Below, piece after piece: positions 19,884 through 32,791 of a stretch of 64,000 nucleotides of DNA. The stretch covers positions 1-64,000 of the forward strand of contig LLEY01000179.1 of the NCBI GenBank assembly GCA_001414485.1, in the 5' to 3' direction. The position numbers were made by a program, and so were the translations under genes. The stretch is from Calycina herbarum (Eukaryota > Ascomycota > Leotiomycetes > Helotiales > Pezizellaceae). How positions within the stretch are numbered: position 1 is the first letter of the stretch; each line of letters opens with the position of its first letter. The notes beneath the pieces were generated by a model. That model worked only from the letters and a program-made list of their open reading frames with translations, searched no databases and had not been told where the DNA came from.

Positions 19884-20470
19884 CTACAAAACATCGAAGA
19901 TCTTTCCAATGAAGCCCACCGTGAGTGGATCAGCCTCGCTCTCTGGCAGATTCTTCCCATGGGCATCAATAGCATCTTTACATACCCCGACACCAGTGAC
20001 CATTTGCGTGTCAGAGATCTGGACAATCTTGAATTTGCCATCCTCCCTAACTCTCAAAGCCGCCCGAGCATCTGGTCTCGGCGTAGCCCTGCCGTGGAGT
20101 ACGCTTAGTCTTGCAACGAGTACCTTTGGCTAAGCGTTAAGTTGGAGCGATGATCGTATGAGAGCCCATTATGGTCGTGGATCAACGGCATCTACACTAA
20201 AGAGAACGTCCACCTCTGTCACAGCCTGGTCAATCCTGCCAGAGAACTTGCTTCTCAGCGCCCAGATTCCGCCAGGTCGACTCTCCCATGAATGACTTGA
20301 GCTAGGGTGGGGAGGCGGCTCGCCGACTCTGATATCCATAACCAGCAGGTCATCAGCTGCAAGCTCTTCCTCGAATACTTTCACAAACTGCTTCGATCCG
20401 AAGAATCCAAACCCTACTTCGTGGTGCACGAGACTGGCCTAGCGCCAGTGTACAAACTCCCCTTGACCGA
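19884..20470 (-). pseudogene. Dcr2-like metallophosphoesterase gene, 3'-truncated
   Basis: Minus-strand frame from about 20430: KVFEEELAADDLLVMDIRVG, then WESRPGGIWALRSKFSG, VTEVDVLFSVDAVDPRP, a TAA (20169-20171), RSSLQLNA, a TAG, then RPDARAALRVREDGKFKIVQ, ISDTQMVTGVGVC and KDAIDAHGKNLPESEADPLT, ending FDVL and TAG at 19884-19886. The WESRPGGIW..VDVLFG.DAVDPR block followed by FKI.Q.SDxHMVTGVGVCKDA is typical of Pezizomycotina Dcr2-like phosphatases. The first metal ligand motif DxH reads DTQ, so a His ligand is lost. The catalytic half (GDQ, GNHD motifs) is absent. Frame is kept across both stops. It abuts the Helitron boundary at 20.69 kb, its upstream neighbour. Confidence 0.75.
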
Positions 20471-20898
20471 AAAAATTGTCGAACGCATGATTTCAGAGGA
20501 GTTTTTTTCTCTTTCTGACGATCTTCTGAGTTTTCAGCTCCAGACGCCATCTAGCTCACTTGAGATCCTTCTCTATGTTGGAAGCGGGCTCAGTCAGCAG
20601 TACCCGATCAGCGGCGGCTTTCCAAGACTTCTATCTGGCTAGGGCAAGCAAAAAACAGGAATGCTAACCTCTTATGAATTCTTTGAATTTATTAAAAGCG
20701 TAGCTTTTTTTTAGGTTCCGACCCCCCTGCCCGCGAGTCGAAGCCTGCCTTTTGAATCACGTGATCGAAATTGGCTCGATCACCTGATGCCGCTTAGTCA
20801 TCGATCAATGTTGTTACTCGGATCTCATAGAACTCTTTTCTCTTCCTACCTTACTTAGTTTTAGCTATCTTTGTTTAAGTTTACCTTCCTCTCGTACG

Positions 20899-23800
20899 AT
20901 GGCCGCTAAATACTGCTCGATGTGTATAAAGAAGCTCCCTCTTACGTCTTTCTTAAACGATACAGACGTAGATATTAATTCGCGGGTCTACTTAACGTGT
21001 ATTACGTGCCGCTATAAACTACGAAAACGCCGTACCACAGCTATAGCTGGTCCGCAACGGCCAGCTTAACGCCCGCGAAGGGACGCGCCGATACCTGTAT
21101 ATCTTCTTCTCTTCCTTCTATACCGTACTCATCGATATAGGCCCTTCCACGGCCGCCTTCCCGTCCCCCGCAGATCCGTGTCGTCCGCGAATCGACCCTC
21201 GAACTTGCTCCCTCCCTACAACCTCCTCTCCCCCTCGGCGAACCAGGCTTCCTCCCTACAGACCAGTGGCAGCTGATTCAAAGCTTTAACAGCTCGATAT
21301 AGGCCGTATAAATAGAAGATTACACCCGCTGCCGTGAACGGTGGTTTATAATAGCTCTTAAGGATATAGTATACTATAAGTGTTACTTACGAGATCCTAA
21401 AGATTATAGACTATATCTTATGTTTATAGACAACGAGATAGACCCTAGACCTGTTCTAGATACCTTGCCAGAGCTTACTTAAGTAGAAGAGATAATTATC
21501 GCCTATTCTCACGTCTAGATAGTCCTCTTTCGGTATCGCGGGCACTAGTATTACTATTCGGGTTACTATATAAGTTTTATATAGAATATAGTTAAGACTA
21601 TAACAGTACTCTCTAACCTCCCCGCGGATCTAGATATTATTCTTATCCGTCTACTAGATATAGCCTAGAATCTTAAGTATATCTCTACTTAAAGTACTCT
21701 TATAAACCGTATTAACCTATATAGATATCAACGCTAGTTTAAGGCGGATTTTCAAGTCTATAAACGTCACGTCTTAATATAGCTCTATTACCTCTAAGTA
21801 TACTACCCCGACTACTGTTATATCACTCTCTCGTACGCCTGCTTAGAGTCGCTCTTAGACGATAGAGATGTGTTAGACGCGTTTCCTACGATTATTAACC
21901 CGACTACTCCCTCTACAGATCTCGTCGATAATTCTACGGATAGAGCGGCGCCTAATATAGACCGTTTACCGTCTGTTAACACCTAGTCTATAGTCTCTAA
22001 TCTCCACGTTACGACGACCGAGGCGGACTTAATCTATAGTAAGCTTACGAGCTATAATATATAATCTTAAGGAATCCCTGCCTCGTCTATCTATACAACG
22101 CCGTTAGACGAGGCGTTAGAGAACGAGCGGATCTTTATAATAGCCTTCTCTACGCTCTATCCTATAGGCCGCGTAGACTTCAACAGCCCCTATATACGGT
22201 CTATATCCCTTAGCGACTACGCCCGTCACCTCCTCTACTATTACGACGGCCGTTTTAGACACTATCTACGGTAGCGGTTCTTAGTTTTTAATATCCTAAT
22301 ACGGCGGAAGGTAGCGAGCGCGGCCCGTTTCTACGTGTCTAAAGCGTCCGGCTTAAAAGATCTCACCCGCGAAGAGCTTATAGCCGCGTTATAGAACGAT
22401 ACGTAGCTCGTTGATTAGGTCGTCTATTAAGAGTTCGATTTAATAGGAACTCGCTCGTTTTAGCGTAATAAGAGTAATAGCTTAACTGCGTAGGCTCGTT
22501 TCCTCTCGTAAGATACGTCTCTAGTTTTTGTCACTTTTAGCGTAGTAGATATATAGTAGCAAGATCTCCACCGCCACTTTATAAGCTAGGAAGACGTAGT
22601 AGGTGCTACTGATACGGTCCGTTACTAGTTTATTTAGAAAGGGATTTAAGATAACCTGTATATCGTCGCCTACTACCTCCAGATCCGTTTCCGAACGTTT
22701 ATATAAACAGTGTTATAGCCGCTACTTAAGTTTATAGATTATTAGAACTGTTTTAAGTAGTAGGCACGTAGGTTAGGCCACCTCTACTGTCTGTTTTAGA
22801 TCCTATCCGCGCTCTCTCTTAACTAAGAGTCAGATACGGCCTGCGAAGCCTTCGCTCGGTATTAGAGTAAGCTGATTATAGCTTAGAATCCCGACCCGTT
22901 ATAGCTCTCTAACCTCTGTAATCTAGCATCGCTATACTCTACGGACGTCGCGAATACTTCTAATCAATTTACAGCCTTAGTAAACCGGCTTTAGAAGTAC
23001 TCTAATTATACTACCAGCTACTGTTTATAGACGAATAAAGAGATAAAGCAGTTAAGTTGCCGGTTCTTCTTTCCACGGCCTCTATTCGCGGATATAACGA
23101 TTACCTATAAAATCAATCCTAAGGCGTAGCTGTTCTCGCCGGCTCGTAACGACCGGTTTTTTAATTAGTATATACCTGTAATTACTATAGGTTTGTAGAT
23201 AACGTCTGTAAAGAGTCTATAGCTAATATTTCTAAGGCTGGCTTATAAATACGGATATTCAACCGCCGACGAGCCTCTACGTAGTTCTATCGTATATTAG
23301 GAAGTACGTCTCAAAGCCTGAAAAGTCGTCTATATCGTACGTAGAACTTTAAGCTTAAGTGTTACTATATATCTACGACCGTGTACCCTTGCTATCGTTC
23401 GTGTCTAAGATCTTAAATAAGCTTATTAGAGAGCGTAACTGGTCGGCCTAAGAAGTGTGCTATATCCTCCTCTAAGTTCTAGTCTAAGATTCGTCGTAGA
23501 TACTTATAAGCCTTGATTATTATTTGTAAAAGTAGTAGTAAGAGCTTATTATCCTAGAGTCAGGGAGCGTAATAGCTAGCTGTTCTGTCTTATAGAGGTA
23601 CTATAACCGCTTTATAGACGCTCTTAGTAGTCGAGCTCTCTTAACTCTCTCTCTATATAAGTGGTTATAGACGTGGGACTAGGTATAGTAGAGGCCGCGC
23701 CCGCGAGCCTAGCTACGTATAATTAATTACTACCTATAGTACCTAAGTAATCCTACTACTCTGTCTTATATAGACTACTGCCGAGTAAAGCTTATACTCT

Positions 23801-25600
23801 ACCACCTGTTTACTATATATAAGGACTTACTTATAGTTGATAGAATCGAGTACGGGTCGTTTATAGACGTATTTCACATCTATCGTACGTCTTACAACTA
23901 CCTATTAGACTTCTATATAGATCTGCTATAAGAGGGCGACGACGAGAGCGACGAGGCGAGTAAGGAAGAAGAATAAGATACGGATAGAATAGAGTAACCT
24001 CTTATAGACTTTAAAGCGTTTGCTCGCCGGCGGCTAGGCCGCGAACTAGACTTTATAGACCTGTTAGATACGTTAGGCGCCCGCGAGATCGACCGTTTAT
24101 ATAACTAGTCTATTTATAGCAGCTGTTAGATTGTTATACTAGAAGTGTAGAATTAAATAAAAGCCGATTACTTAATTATATAAGCTGTAATAGTCGATTC
24201 GTATCCGTTACTACTAAACTATAAGTAGAGAAAGCTATATAACATAGTAGTAAACCACTATATAGCTAAGTTAAGCTGTTATAGACCGTTTCCCCCCTCG
24301 TTGCTACTAAACGTCGACGGTATAGCTGGTTTAGATAAGACGTTTACTCTTTTAAAAGCTTATACCTACTTATAAGAACTTGCTACAGACGCCGGACTCT
24401 CTAATCTAGTCTTACAGGCCGCTCCTATAGGTATTATAGCCTTTAATTTCACTAGTAAGACACTCTATAGCCTGTTATAGCTACCTATAGAAGAGAAAAC
24501 GGCCGACTTATTAACCGGGACCCTCTAAGCCTTATAAGCTCTCTTCGCCGCCTATCGGTTCCTTATTATTAACGAGAAGTTAATAATCGATCTAAAGATG
24601 CTCTCTTTAATCGATACTCGTTTATAGACGATCTATCTATATAATAATCAGCTGTTCAGCGAGGTGAGTATCTTACTTTATAAGGACTTTTACCAGCTGT
24701 CACTCGTTAGCGGGCATCTATTATACTCTTTACAGCTATAATATATCGACGTAATTAGAGGATCGTACTTATACTAGGCGTTTGATTAAACGGTTCGTTT
24801 AGTAGACGTGATATAGTAATAAGAAGAAGACGATATCGCAGTCCGTTTTCGAGCTATGCTAAGTCAGTTATAGACCTTAACCCTCTTATAAGCTAGCTAG
24901 GAACTACTTTATACCTATATAGCTAATCAGCTCTCTTTAGACGAGGTTTACGGATTTGACGATACGTTATAGCTCTACTATACAACGGCGGAAGTACGAG
25001 AGATAAACTACCACTGTCTTACAGCTATAAATCAACCTGTAAAGAAGCTTATAGCCGAGTATAAAGGCTGCGGTGCGTCCGCCGCTATAGAAGAAGAAGC
25101 AGATAACTTATCTACGGAGATCTACGTCTATATCAGTACCTGTATTATACTTATAACTAACCTTTAGACTGAGATTAGGCTTATAAACGGATTAAAAGGT
25201 ATAATTAAAGACTTATTATAGGATTATAGATAGTAAACGGACTAGCTGTCGTCTATAATCTTAATATAGTTCGATAACTATATAGGTTCTAGCTTTCCTA
25301 GTTACTCTATAGGTACCGTGCTAGTCTTCTCTTAAATACAGTAGTTTAACTATAAGAGTATAGTTTATTCATAGACGTAGTTCCCGTTATAGCTTAGATA
25401 TACGATTACAGTCTATAAAAGTTAAAGCTTAACTCTACTACAGGCTATAATAAACTTAAATCAGAGAGAGTACTACTTAGGATTATTATACGTAGCTGTT
25501 TTGTAGGTAAAAACACTTATAAGTCTCTTATTTAAATCCTCGTTTGATTTTAACTGCTTTAAAGGTATAAACTCGATTATGTCTAACGATCGAGAGCTAG
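20899..25600 (+). pseudogene. Helitron Rep-helicase gene, RIP-degraded
   Basis: ATG at 20899 starts a cysteine-pair N-terminus (KYCSMCIKKLPLTSF..CITCRYK), zinc-finger-like. At 22110-22360 the Helitron helicase-like N domain reads IFIIAFSTLYPIGRVDF, DYARHLLYYYDGRFRH, FLVFNILIRRKVASAARFYV and SKASGLKDLTREEL. Near 22770 a frame reads GHLYCLF, the remnant of the Rep HUH motif (GxxHxH..FW). At 24310-24360 is a degraded Walker A (LNVDGIAGLDKTFTLLKA, from G-GSGKT), then AAPTGIAAFNFTSKTLYSLL, typical of PIF1-like helicases. Dozens of TAG/TAA codons interrupt it, at positions where CAG, CAA or TGG would be expected. It is a rolling-circle transposase/helicase, inactive. Confidence 0.8.
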
Positions 25601-25849
25601 ATTATATTACTAGAACTGCCTAGATTATATAACAGACTACTTTTAGTATTTACAGGCTATACACGTCTCTACCTTTGTCTATAAGTATTATTTTATTATT
25701 TATTACTATAAGTTTATATTTATAATCGCTTAAATCTTATAGTATTCTTTTATTACACTTATAAATAGAACCTTAGATAGGATTTATAGACTAAAAAACC
25801 CATCGCTAACTATTATTATATACGTAAACAGACCTTAAAAGGGATTTAT

Positions 25850-26300
25850 AACTCTATAGTAGACTAGCTGTTCTCTCTCTCTCTCTTCTCCTCTCCCTCT
25901 TCCTCCTCCTCTTCTTCCTCCTCTTCTTCCTCTATCTCCTCTTCCTCCTCCTTATCCTCTAAGACCCTCGCCTCCTCTTCGTAAAGAGCCGCGAGCCCTC
26001 TATATAGCTCTATAAAACGACGTGCTCTCTAGGAGGCTAAGCGAGGCGTCTTATAGCTATAGCCGGTACGCTATGCTATTTTACGTTAGTAAGATCTTTT
26101 TATAGGCTATAAATCTAACTTATAGGCAGCCCTAGAGTAGACAGCACCAGAACCAGTACTAGAGCGGCGGAGAGGGTTATAAGGAGCGACCTAGGCTACG
26201 GCGGCGGGAGTAGGAGCAGCTATAGCAGTAGCGGCAGCAGCAGCAACACGAGCAGCGGACGCGATGTTAGCTGGTCTTATCTATAATAGTTAGCTACGGT
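25850..26300 (-). pseudogene. Antisense Ala-rich and acidic reading frame in Helitron 3' part
   Basis: Minus strand, one frame: SAARVAAAAATAIAAPTPAA, YNPLRRSSTGSGAVYSRAA, a few TAGs, then KTPRLAS, RARRFIELYRGLAALYEEEA and a long Glu run encoded by the CT-rich tract at 25872-25985. Stops correspond to CAG-type codons. It could be a second Helitron gene or a captured host fragment. The long Glu run alone would be chance-compatible, but the frame continuity upstream of it argues for real coding. No family is recognised. Confidence 0.4.
25872..25985. repeat. CT-rich simple repeat
   Basis: Long (CTC)n, (CTT)n and CCTCCT tract. On the minus strand it encodes the Glu run of the Helitron antisense frame. 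Confidence 0.8.
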
Positions 26301-26647
26301 CTATAATAGGTAGAAGAGTTCACTTATAGAGGGAGCAGCGGCGTCCTTTACTACTATAATAGCAGTTAGTATAGCTTAGTCTAAAGAAGCCAGGCACCGA
26401 CATATACGTACTCCACGCTCTAGACCTATCTATATAGTATATACACCTAGAGGTGTTTACTTACCCGGTTAATTAACTAAGTAAAGCCTCTAGGTTAGTA
26501 GGCCGGGTAGTAGATATTATATAGCCGAGCTGTAAGGTAGTAGAACGGACTATAACCAGCTCTATAAGAGAGATTATAGTCTATAAAGGCTGGTAAGAGA
26601 GGGCGGGTAGGGCAGGGAACGGTAGAGAAGCTGTATAAGTAGTAGCA

Positions 26648-27077
26648 TATTACGAATCACGTGTAAGCATATAACGAGTGAAGACCAGGCGGTGCTCTAA
26701 CAGGTTAAGCACTATCGGAAACTCTTATAGGAAGAAGGATCCTTAGAATAGCTAAGCGATCCATGGATTTCTTTTAGGACATCACGTGACCTAGTCGACT
26801 AAGTCGCTTAAGTCGCCTGTCGACTAAAGCGATCAGGGCGAGCGACTAGAGCGATTAGAACGGAGGACTACAGTTCTATATAAGACTGGCACGTCTGCTA
26901 TTAGATAGGAGCCTCGTGCTTAACTTTAGTTATCAATCTTATTATCTTATTTAACATCTTTGATATAAGTAACGAGTTTACTTCTAAGTGAACAACCCGG
27001 CGCATCTGTACTTCTTACCTGTATACTAACCTTCGAGACTTAGTCACCTTTGTTTAGTTCGTTTGAGTTTCGTTATA
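26648..27077 (+). repeat. 5' LTR of Gypsy copy 1
   Basis: 430 bp. U3 carries GTCGAC/GCGAC-type repeats (26792-26853), the TATA box follows at 26876-26883, and R/U5 is conserved with all other LTRs of the family. Immediately downstream (27078-27097) is CTTTAAGCACCTGCTTAGAA instead of an obvious tRNA-complementary TGG primer site. Confidence 0.9.
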
Positions 27078-27212
27078 CTTTAAGCACCTGCTTAGAAGTT
27101 CAGTCGCCATAGCCCCAGCAACCCCCGCAGCAGCTAGCCCGAATGCTAGTCGAGTCAACGTCGCAGGAACACCTGCCGGTACACAGTCAACCAGGAACAA
27201 CGACAATGTCAG

Positions 27213-30200
27213 TATGCCGGACGCCCCCGAGCTCTACAAGGTCAAAGCACTTAAGTCTATCAAAGTTAAGATACTAGATACGTATCACGGGAAGCGGAAG
27301 GAACTCGACTCGTTCCTTCTCTAGATAGACATCTACTTTAACTTTAACTCTGATAAGTTCGAAGGCAATTACAATTCACGAACTATCTTTGCTATTTCTT
27401 ATCTTAGAGAATCAGCATTAGAATGGGCCTAGCTATACTTAGAGGACTTCTTTAAGAATAAGAACGAAGACGGAAAGATAGAATTAACTAAGATTATGTT
27501 TAAATCTTAGAGAGGATTTAAGACAACTATTAGAAAAGTCTTTAAAGACTTTAATACGATCTGAACAGCTATATATAAGCTTTTAGAGTTACGCTAGACT
27601 AGATTAGTAATAGATTACGCTAATAAATTTCAACGCTATAGAACGAAGTCGGGATAGAATACTATCGCTCTTATAGAATTCTTTCGTAGAGGATTAAAGA
27701 TATATATCTATAAGGAAATAGCTAAGTAGAATATATAATTCTTAACTATTATAGGTATAATTAAGGAGGTCGTCTAGCTGGATAACCGCTTATATGAATT
27801 TAGGAAGAGTAATCTTAGACACGAGGAAAAGAGTAAAGAGTTAGAAAAGTAGAAGCACTCTTACGCTAATAAACATAGTAAGAAGGCAAACGCTACGAAA
27901 AAGAAGACCTTTCTAAAGAAAGAAGGACTTTTCTAGAAAGAGCGAAATCATCGACGTAAGTAGAACTTATATTATAATTATAGTCTACTAGGTTATAGAG
28001 CAAATAAGTATAGTAAGAAGAAAGACTTTAAGAGAAAGAAACAAATTAATACTACTATTTAATAATAGGTAGCCTTAATAAATCATATTAAACTTACGGA
28101 TAAGAAGCTTAAGGTACGAGGATATAGAACCTAGATTGAAAATAACAAAGGAATCAGTAGTATATAAGATACTAATAATAATAGAGATCTACTTCTTAAA
28201 GAATATTATAATATATAATTAGTAATAGAATCTAAGCAACCTTTTTAAGTAGAATACGAATCACTACTATCGACTAGTTCTTTAGAAACATCGGACTTAT
28301 CTTCTAGTTCAGAAGAAGAGATAAGAAATAAAGACCTCGAAGTTAAAGAAACTTAGGCTTTCCTTAGAACTTTTAAACGAGGAAATCGATAGATATATAT
28401 TAATAATTAGAAACTAGATTTCTAGAGTTCTTATATAATATAGAGAGTTAATCTAACTATTTTAATAATATATATAGTTATAAGAAATAACTTTGAAATA
28501 ATAACTTTAGTAAGCCTAATTACTAGGCGAGAAACTATTAAGGACAAAGAACCTATATATAACTAACTACGAATTAAGAGACCTACTTATTCTAAGGTTA
28601 GAGACGTATAGAAAATATATAATATTTCAGAGGAAACTAATACATAGACATAGCAAGTTCTAATAGGATTTAAAGAACGAATTAAAAACCTCTTTTATAG
28701 AACAGTGTCTAAAGACGTTATACTAAAAGAATTTAAGTAATATATTATAGTTGTGTTAATCGGAGAGAATAAAATAGTATTTAGAGAATACGGTTCGCTA
28801 AAATTGTTTAGTATACTATTCTAGAAGCGAAGAGAGCTTGATATTACTAGATAGGCTAAAACGGAACTAGAAGAATTTTACTATCCTCTAATAGAAGAAC
28901 TATGGTTTACTAAAACAGTTTAAGAAATAATAGCGTAATAGATACGATATAAGCTAAGTCTAACCTCGGATTAGTTATTATAGAAACGGTTTAAAGGAAT
29001 CTTACTAGAACCCGCTAGAACGGTGGAATATTATTAGATATACGAAGTAGTATTATTAGACGATGAAGGAGTAGTATTCTTTCCTTAGTCCTAGATTAGA
29101 ACTGTTAGAGAAAAGAATTCAAGAGACTATATATTTAAGGTTTATTATATAAAACTAGAGATAAGTATACTAGAAGCTACTTTAGATTATCTATATATAG
29201 GAGAGCTATAGTCTATAGAAGCTATTATAGAAACTAATTACGAATAGATCTAATATAATTATAGATAAATACTAAAACGATTTATAAGAGGAATTCCTAA
29301 GATAATAGAAATCCTAGAATATAGATTAGTATATAAGGTAGTATATACTAATAAGGAAAGAGTAAGATTCTTTCTATAGTATAAGAACGAGGAAAGAAGA
29401 AATTATAATCGAGAAAATCGATCTTTCAAAGTCTAATATATTAAAGTAAAGTTAGACGCTACTTTAGAAGAAAGACAGTTAGTAGTAACTATAGAAATAA
29501 AAGAGAAGAAGTTACGAGTTATAATAGACTTAGAAGTAATAGATAACTTTATTTCCTTAACAGCTTAAGAGAAGCTGAACGTTCTAATTAAAGAGATAAG
29601 ACTATATTAATTAGAAGTAGTTAATAGAACAGACGTTATATATTAAAATAGGATTATTAATTAGTAAACTATTCTAACGAAAACTAATATCGAAGGATAC
29701 TACTTAGATATATAATTCGATATCGTTAAAATAGGAAGTAAGGAAGTAATACTTAGTATACTATAGATTTAGGAATATAATCTAGAAATCGACTAGAAAG
29801 CTAGGAAGATAACTTTTAGTTAATATAAATACAAGGGTTCGTATTTATAACTTTAAGACTAGAACGAGGTTAGCGCCACCTCTTCTAAAGCGCTAGGACA
29901 CCTTACCTAGAGTCCTCTACAAGTTAGTAGAAAAGCTAATAACGAAATATCTATGTAGTATAGAGAATTTAGAGCTTTATTCGAAAACCTAGAAGATTTA
30001 TAAGCTTTGCTAGAACATCGCCTATAGGATTATAAGATTAAATTAAAAGAGAGTTATCACCTTTTAAAACAGAAGCTTCAGTTATATAACTAGAAAAGCC
30101 TATAGAGAATAGAAAGTTATATAAAGAAAGGTATTAAGAAGGGATATATTAGAAGATCTAAGTTACTAATTACCTTAAACATACTTATTATTAAGAAGAA

Positions 30201-32778
30201 AGACAACCTAGATAGAAGAGTATATATTAATTATTAGAAAGTAAATCACGCTACGGTTAAGAACGCTTATCCGCTGCTACCTAGCTAATATTTACAAGAC
30301 AAGTTAGACAAGGTAGTACGATTTACGAAATTAGATTAAGAAAACGCTTATAGACTTATATAAATAAAAACCGGAGACGAATAGAAGATAGTATTTACCT
30401 TACTATCGAGTCTTTATAAATACATAGTTATACTATTTAGACTTTATAATATACTAGCTATATATTAGAGATAAAATAATAATATTTTAGAAGATCTTCT
30501 AAGAGTAATAGTAATTTATTACCTAGATAATATCTTAATCTTCTTAAAAAAAGACAAAGAATATAAGAGATACGTTAGAGAAGTTTTACAACGACTTATA
30601 AGAGTAAACTCTCGGTTGAAACTCTCGAAATACGAGTTTAAAGTAACTTAGACACTTTTCCTAGAATAGGTATTTAGCTTAGAGAAAATAGAAATAGATC
30701 TAGTAAAGATGTAAGACATCTTAAACTAGAAATTACTAGAGAATGTAAAAGATATATAGTTCTTTCTTAGATTTATAAACTTTTACTATCTGTTTATATA
30801 AGACTATATAAAGATTACTAAACTAATATTAGTACTAGTTAAGAAAGCTATTAAGTTTATATAAGATAAATAGATAGAGAATACTTTTTAGAAAATTAAA
30901 GTAAGGTTTATAGAAAAACCTATTCTATATAATTTTAATATAGATAAACCTAGTATAATCGAAACAGACGCCTCTAATATAATAGTAGATACGATTTACT
31001 TATAACTAAATAAAAAGAGAAAACTTATACCTATTATATATTATTCTAAAACATTTAACCTAGTATAATAAAACTATAGCATTTTCAATAAGGAACTGCT
31101 TACTATAGTACTAGCTTTAGAATACTAGAGAATTTATTTATAGCTAGTAAAACACCTAGTTATAGTTCTATCTAACTATAAGAATCTTAGGACATTTATA
31201 ACAACTAAGGAACTTATAACTAGATAATTAGCTAGATAGTTAGAAATATTAGAAGGATTTAATATTATTATTCGACACGTAAAGAGAACGTTAAATGCTT
31301 AAGCTAATACTCTTAGCTAAAAACCCGGATATAAGGGAAATAAAGAATATAAGAAGATTACAATCTTAAAAACTCTTGAGAATAGAGACTTAGTACCCAC
31401 TGTATATGAAATTATAGTAATAAATAACATTTAAATAGATAAAATTTAGAATATATATAAAGGTTATAACTAGTATATAAAAGGAAAGTTATAGGTCCCT
31501 AGCTCGTATATAAAGGAATTTATATAAGAATACTATACTACGCCTACTTATAGCTACTAAGGAATTCGTAGAACCCTCTAGAGGATAAGATAACACTACT
31601 ATATTAATCGGTTATCCGCGATAGTTAAGAAAGTAATAGCGGAATATAATACCTATACTAGGAATAAGGCTTCCTACTATACTTCTTATAAATAGATAAA
31701 TACTACTCTAATACTATAGATACCTTAGAAATTAATATCTATAGATTTTATTATTAAACTACTAAAATCTAAAGACCTAATAATAGAAGTTAAGTATAAC
31801 TCGATCCTGGTTATTATAAAATAACTTACGAAGTATATAATTTTAATAGTATATATAGAGTTAAGTATAGCTAAGGAATTAGTATTTGTATTCCTTAGAG
31901 AAGTAGTCTTAAGATATAGACTATCTAAAGAAATACTCTTAGATAGAGATAAGCTCTTTACCTTGAAATTTTAGATCGCTCTTATAGAACGATTAGGTGC
32001 GAAGAGAAAGCTTTCTATAGCTTTTTACTCTTAAACAAATAGAGGAAACGAATAGATAAATTAAGTAGTTAAAACATACCTTCGTTATTATATAAACTAC
32101 TAGTAAAACAACTAGGTAGAACTGCTACCTTTAGTATAGTTTGCCTATAATAGTTTAGTAACGGAAACGACACTTATTACGCTATTCTATATAAACTTTA
32201 GATATAAATTATTAGTATACTAAGAACCACTGTCTACGACTATCGACAACTAACTTACTCGTGTTTAAGTCTCGGAAATTAAGAATCTATATAAGGAACT
32301 TATAGAGGACCTATAATTTGTAGTAGAAAGAAACGCGTACTACTATAACAAACGACGTAGTTAGGAGCTAATACTAAAAGAGAGGGATAAAGTCTACTTA
32401 GTATAGAAAAATATTAATACGAAAAGACTAAGTAATAAATTAGATTATAAAAAACTTAGACTATTTAAAATCAAACGAGTTAAGAGACCTTTAAATTATA
32501 AATTAGCGCTGCTAAAGATAATAAACATCTACCTAGTATTCTATATATCCTTACTCGAACTAGTACTACTAGGAGTACTACTAGCCCTATTTATAGAAAT
32601 TCAACTAATTAATCTAAACGCTGAATATAAAGTTAAAAGGATTCTTAACTATAAGATTATTAGAAGTAAGATTAAGTATTTAATTAAATAGTTAGATTAC
32701 CTATATTTAGAAAATACTTAGGAACCTAGAGAAAATATTAACTAGTACTTAGAGGAACTTTAGGACTTCTACTGTTAA
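27213..32778 (+). pseudogene. Gypsy gag-pol, RIP-degraded, with C-terminal chromodomain
   Basis: Start MPDAPELYKVKALKSIKVKI at 27213, then a retrotransposon gag domain and a CCHC knuckle near 27970-28010 (cysteines and histidine mostly changed to Tyr). Protease region near 29520 (IIDLEVIDNFIS). RT 30140-30640: NHATVKNAYPLL, FTKLD, YLDNILIFL in place of YxDDILIF. RNase H ETDAS at 30960. Integrase about 31560-32000 with TRNKASYYTSYK and LISIDFIIKLLKS. The chromodomain at 32610-32770 reads EYKVKRILNYKIIRSKIKYL, then LIK-L-DYLYLENT-EP. This is the structure of a chromovirus-type Gypsy. Stops are almost all TAG or TAA where CAG, CAA or TGG is expected, so it is inactive by RIP. Confidence 0.9.
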
Positions 32779-32791
32779 AACCTAAGGTTAC

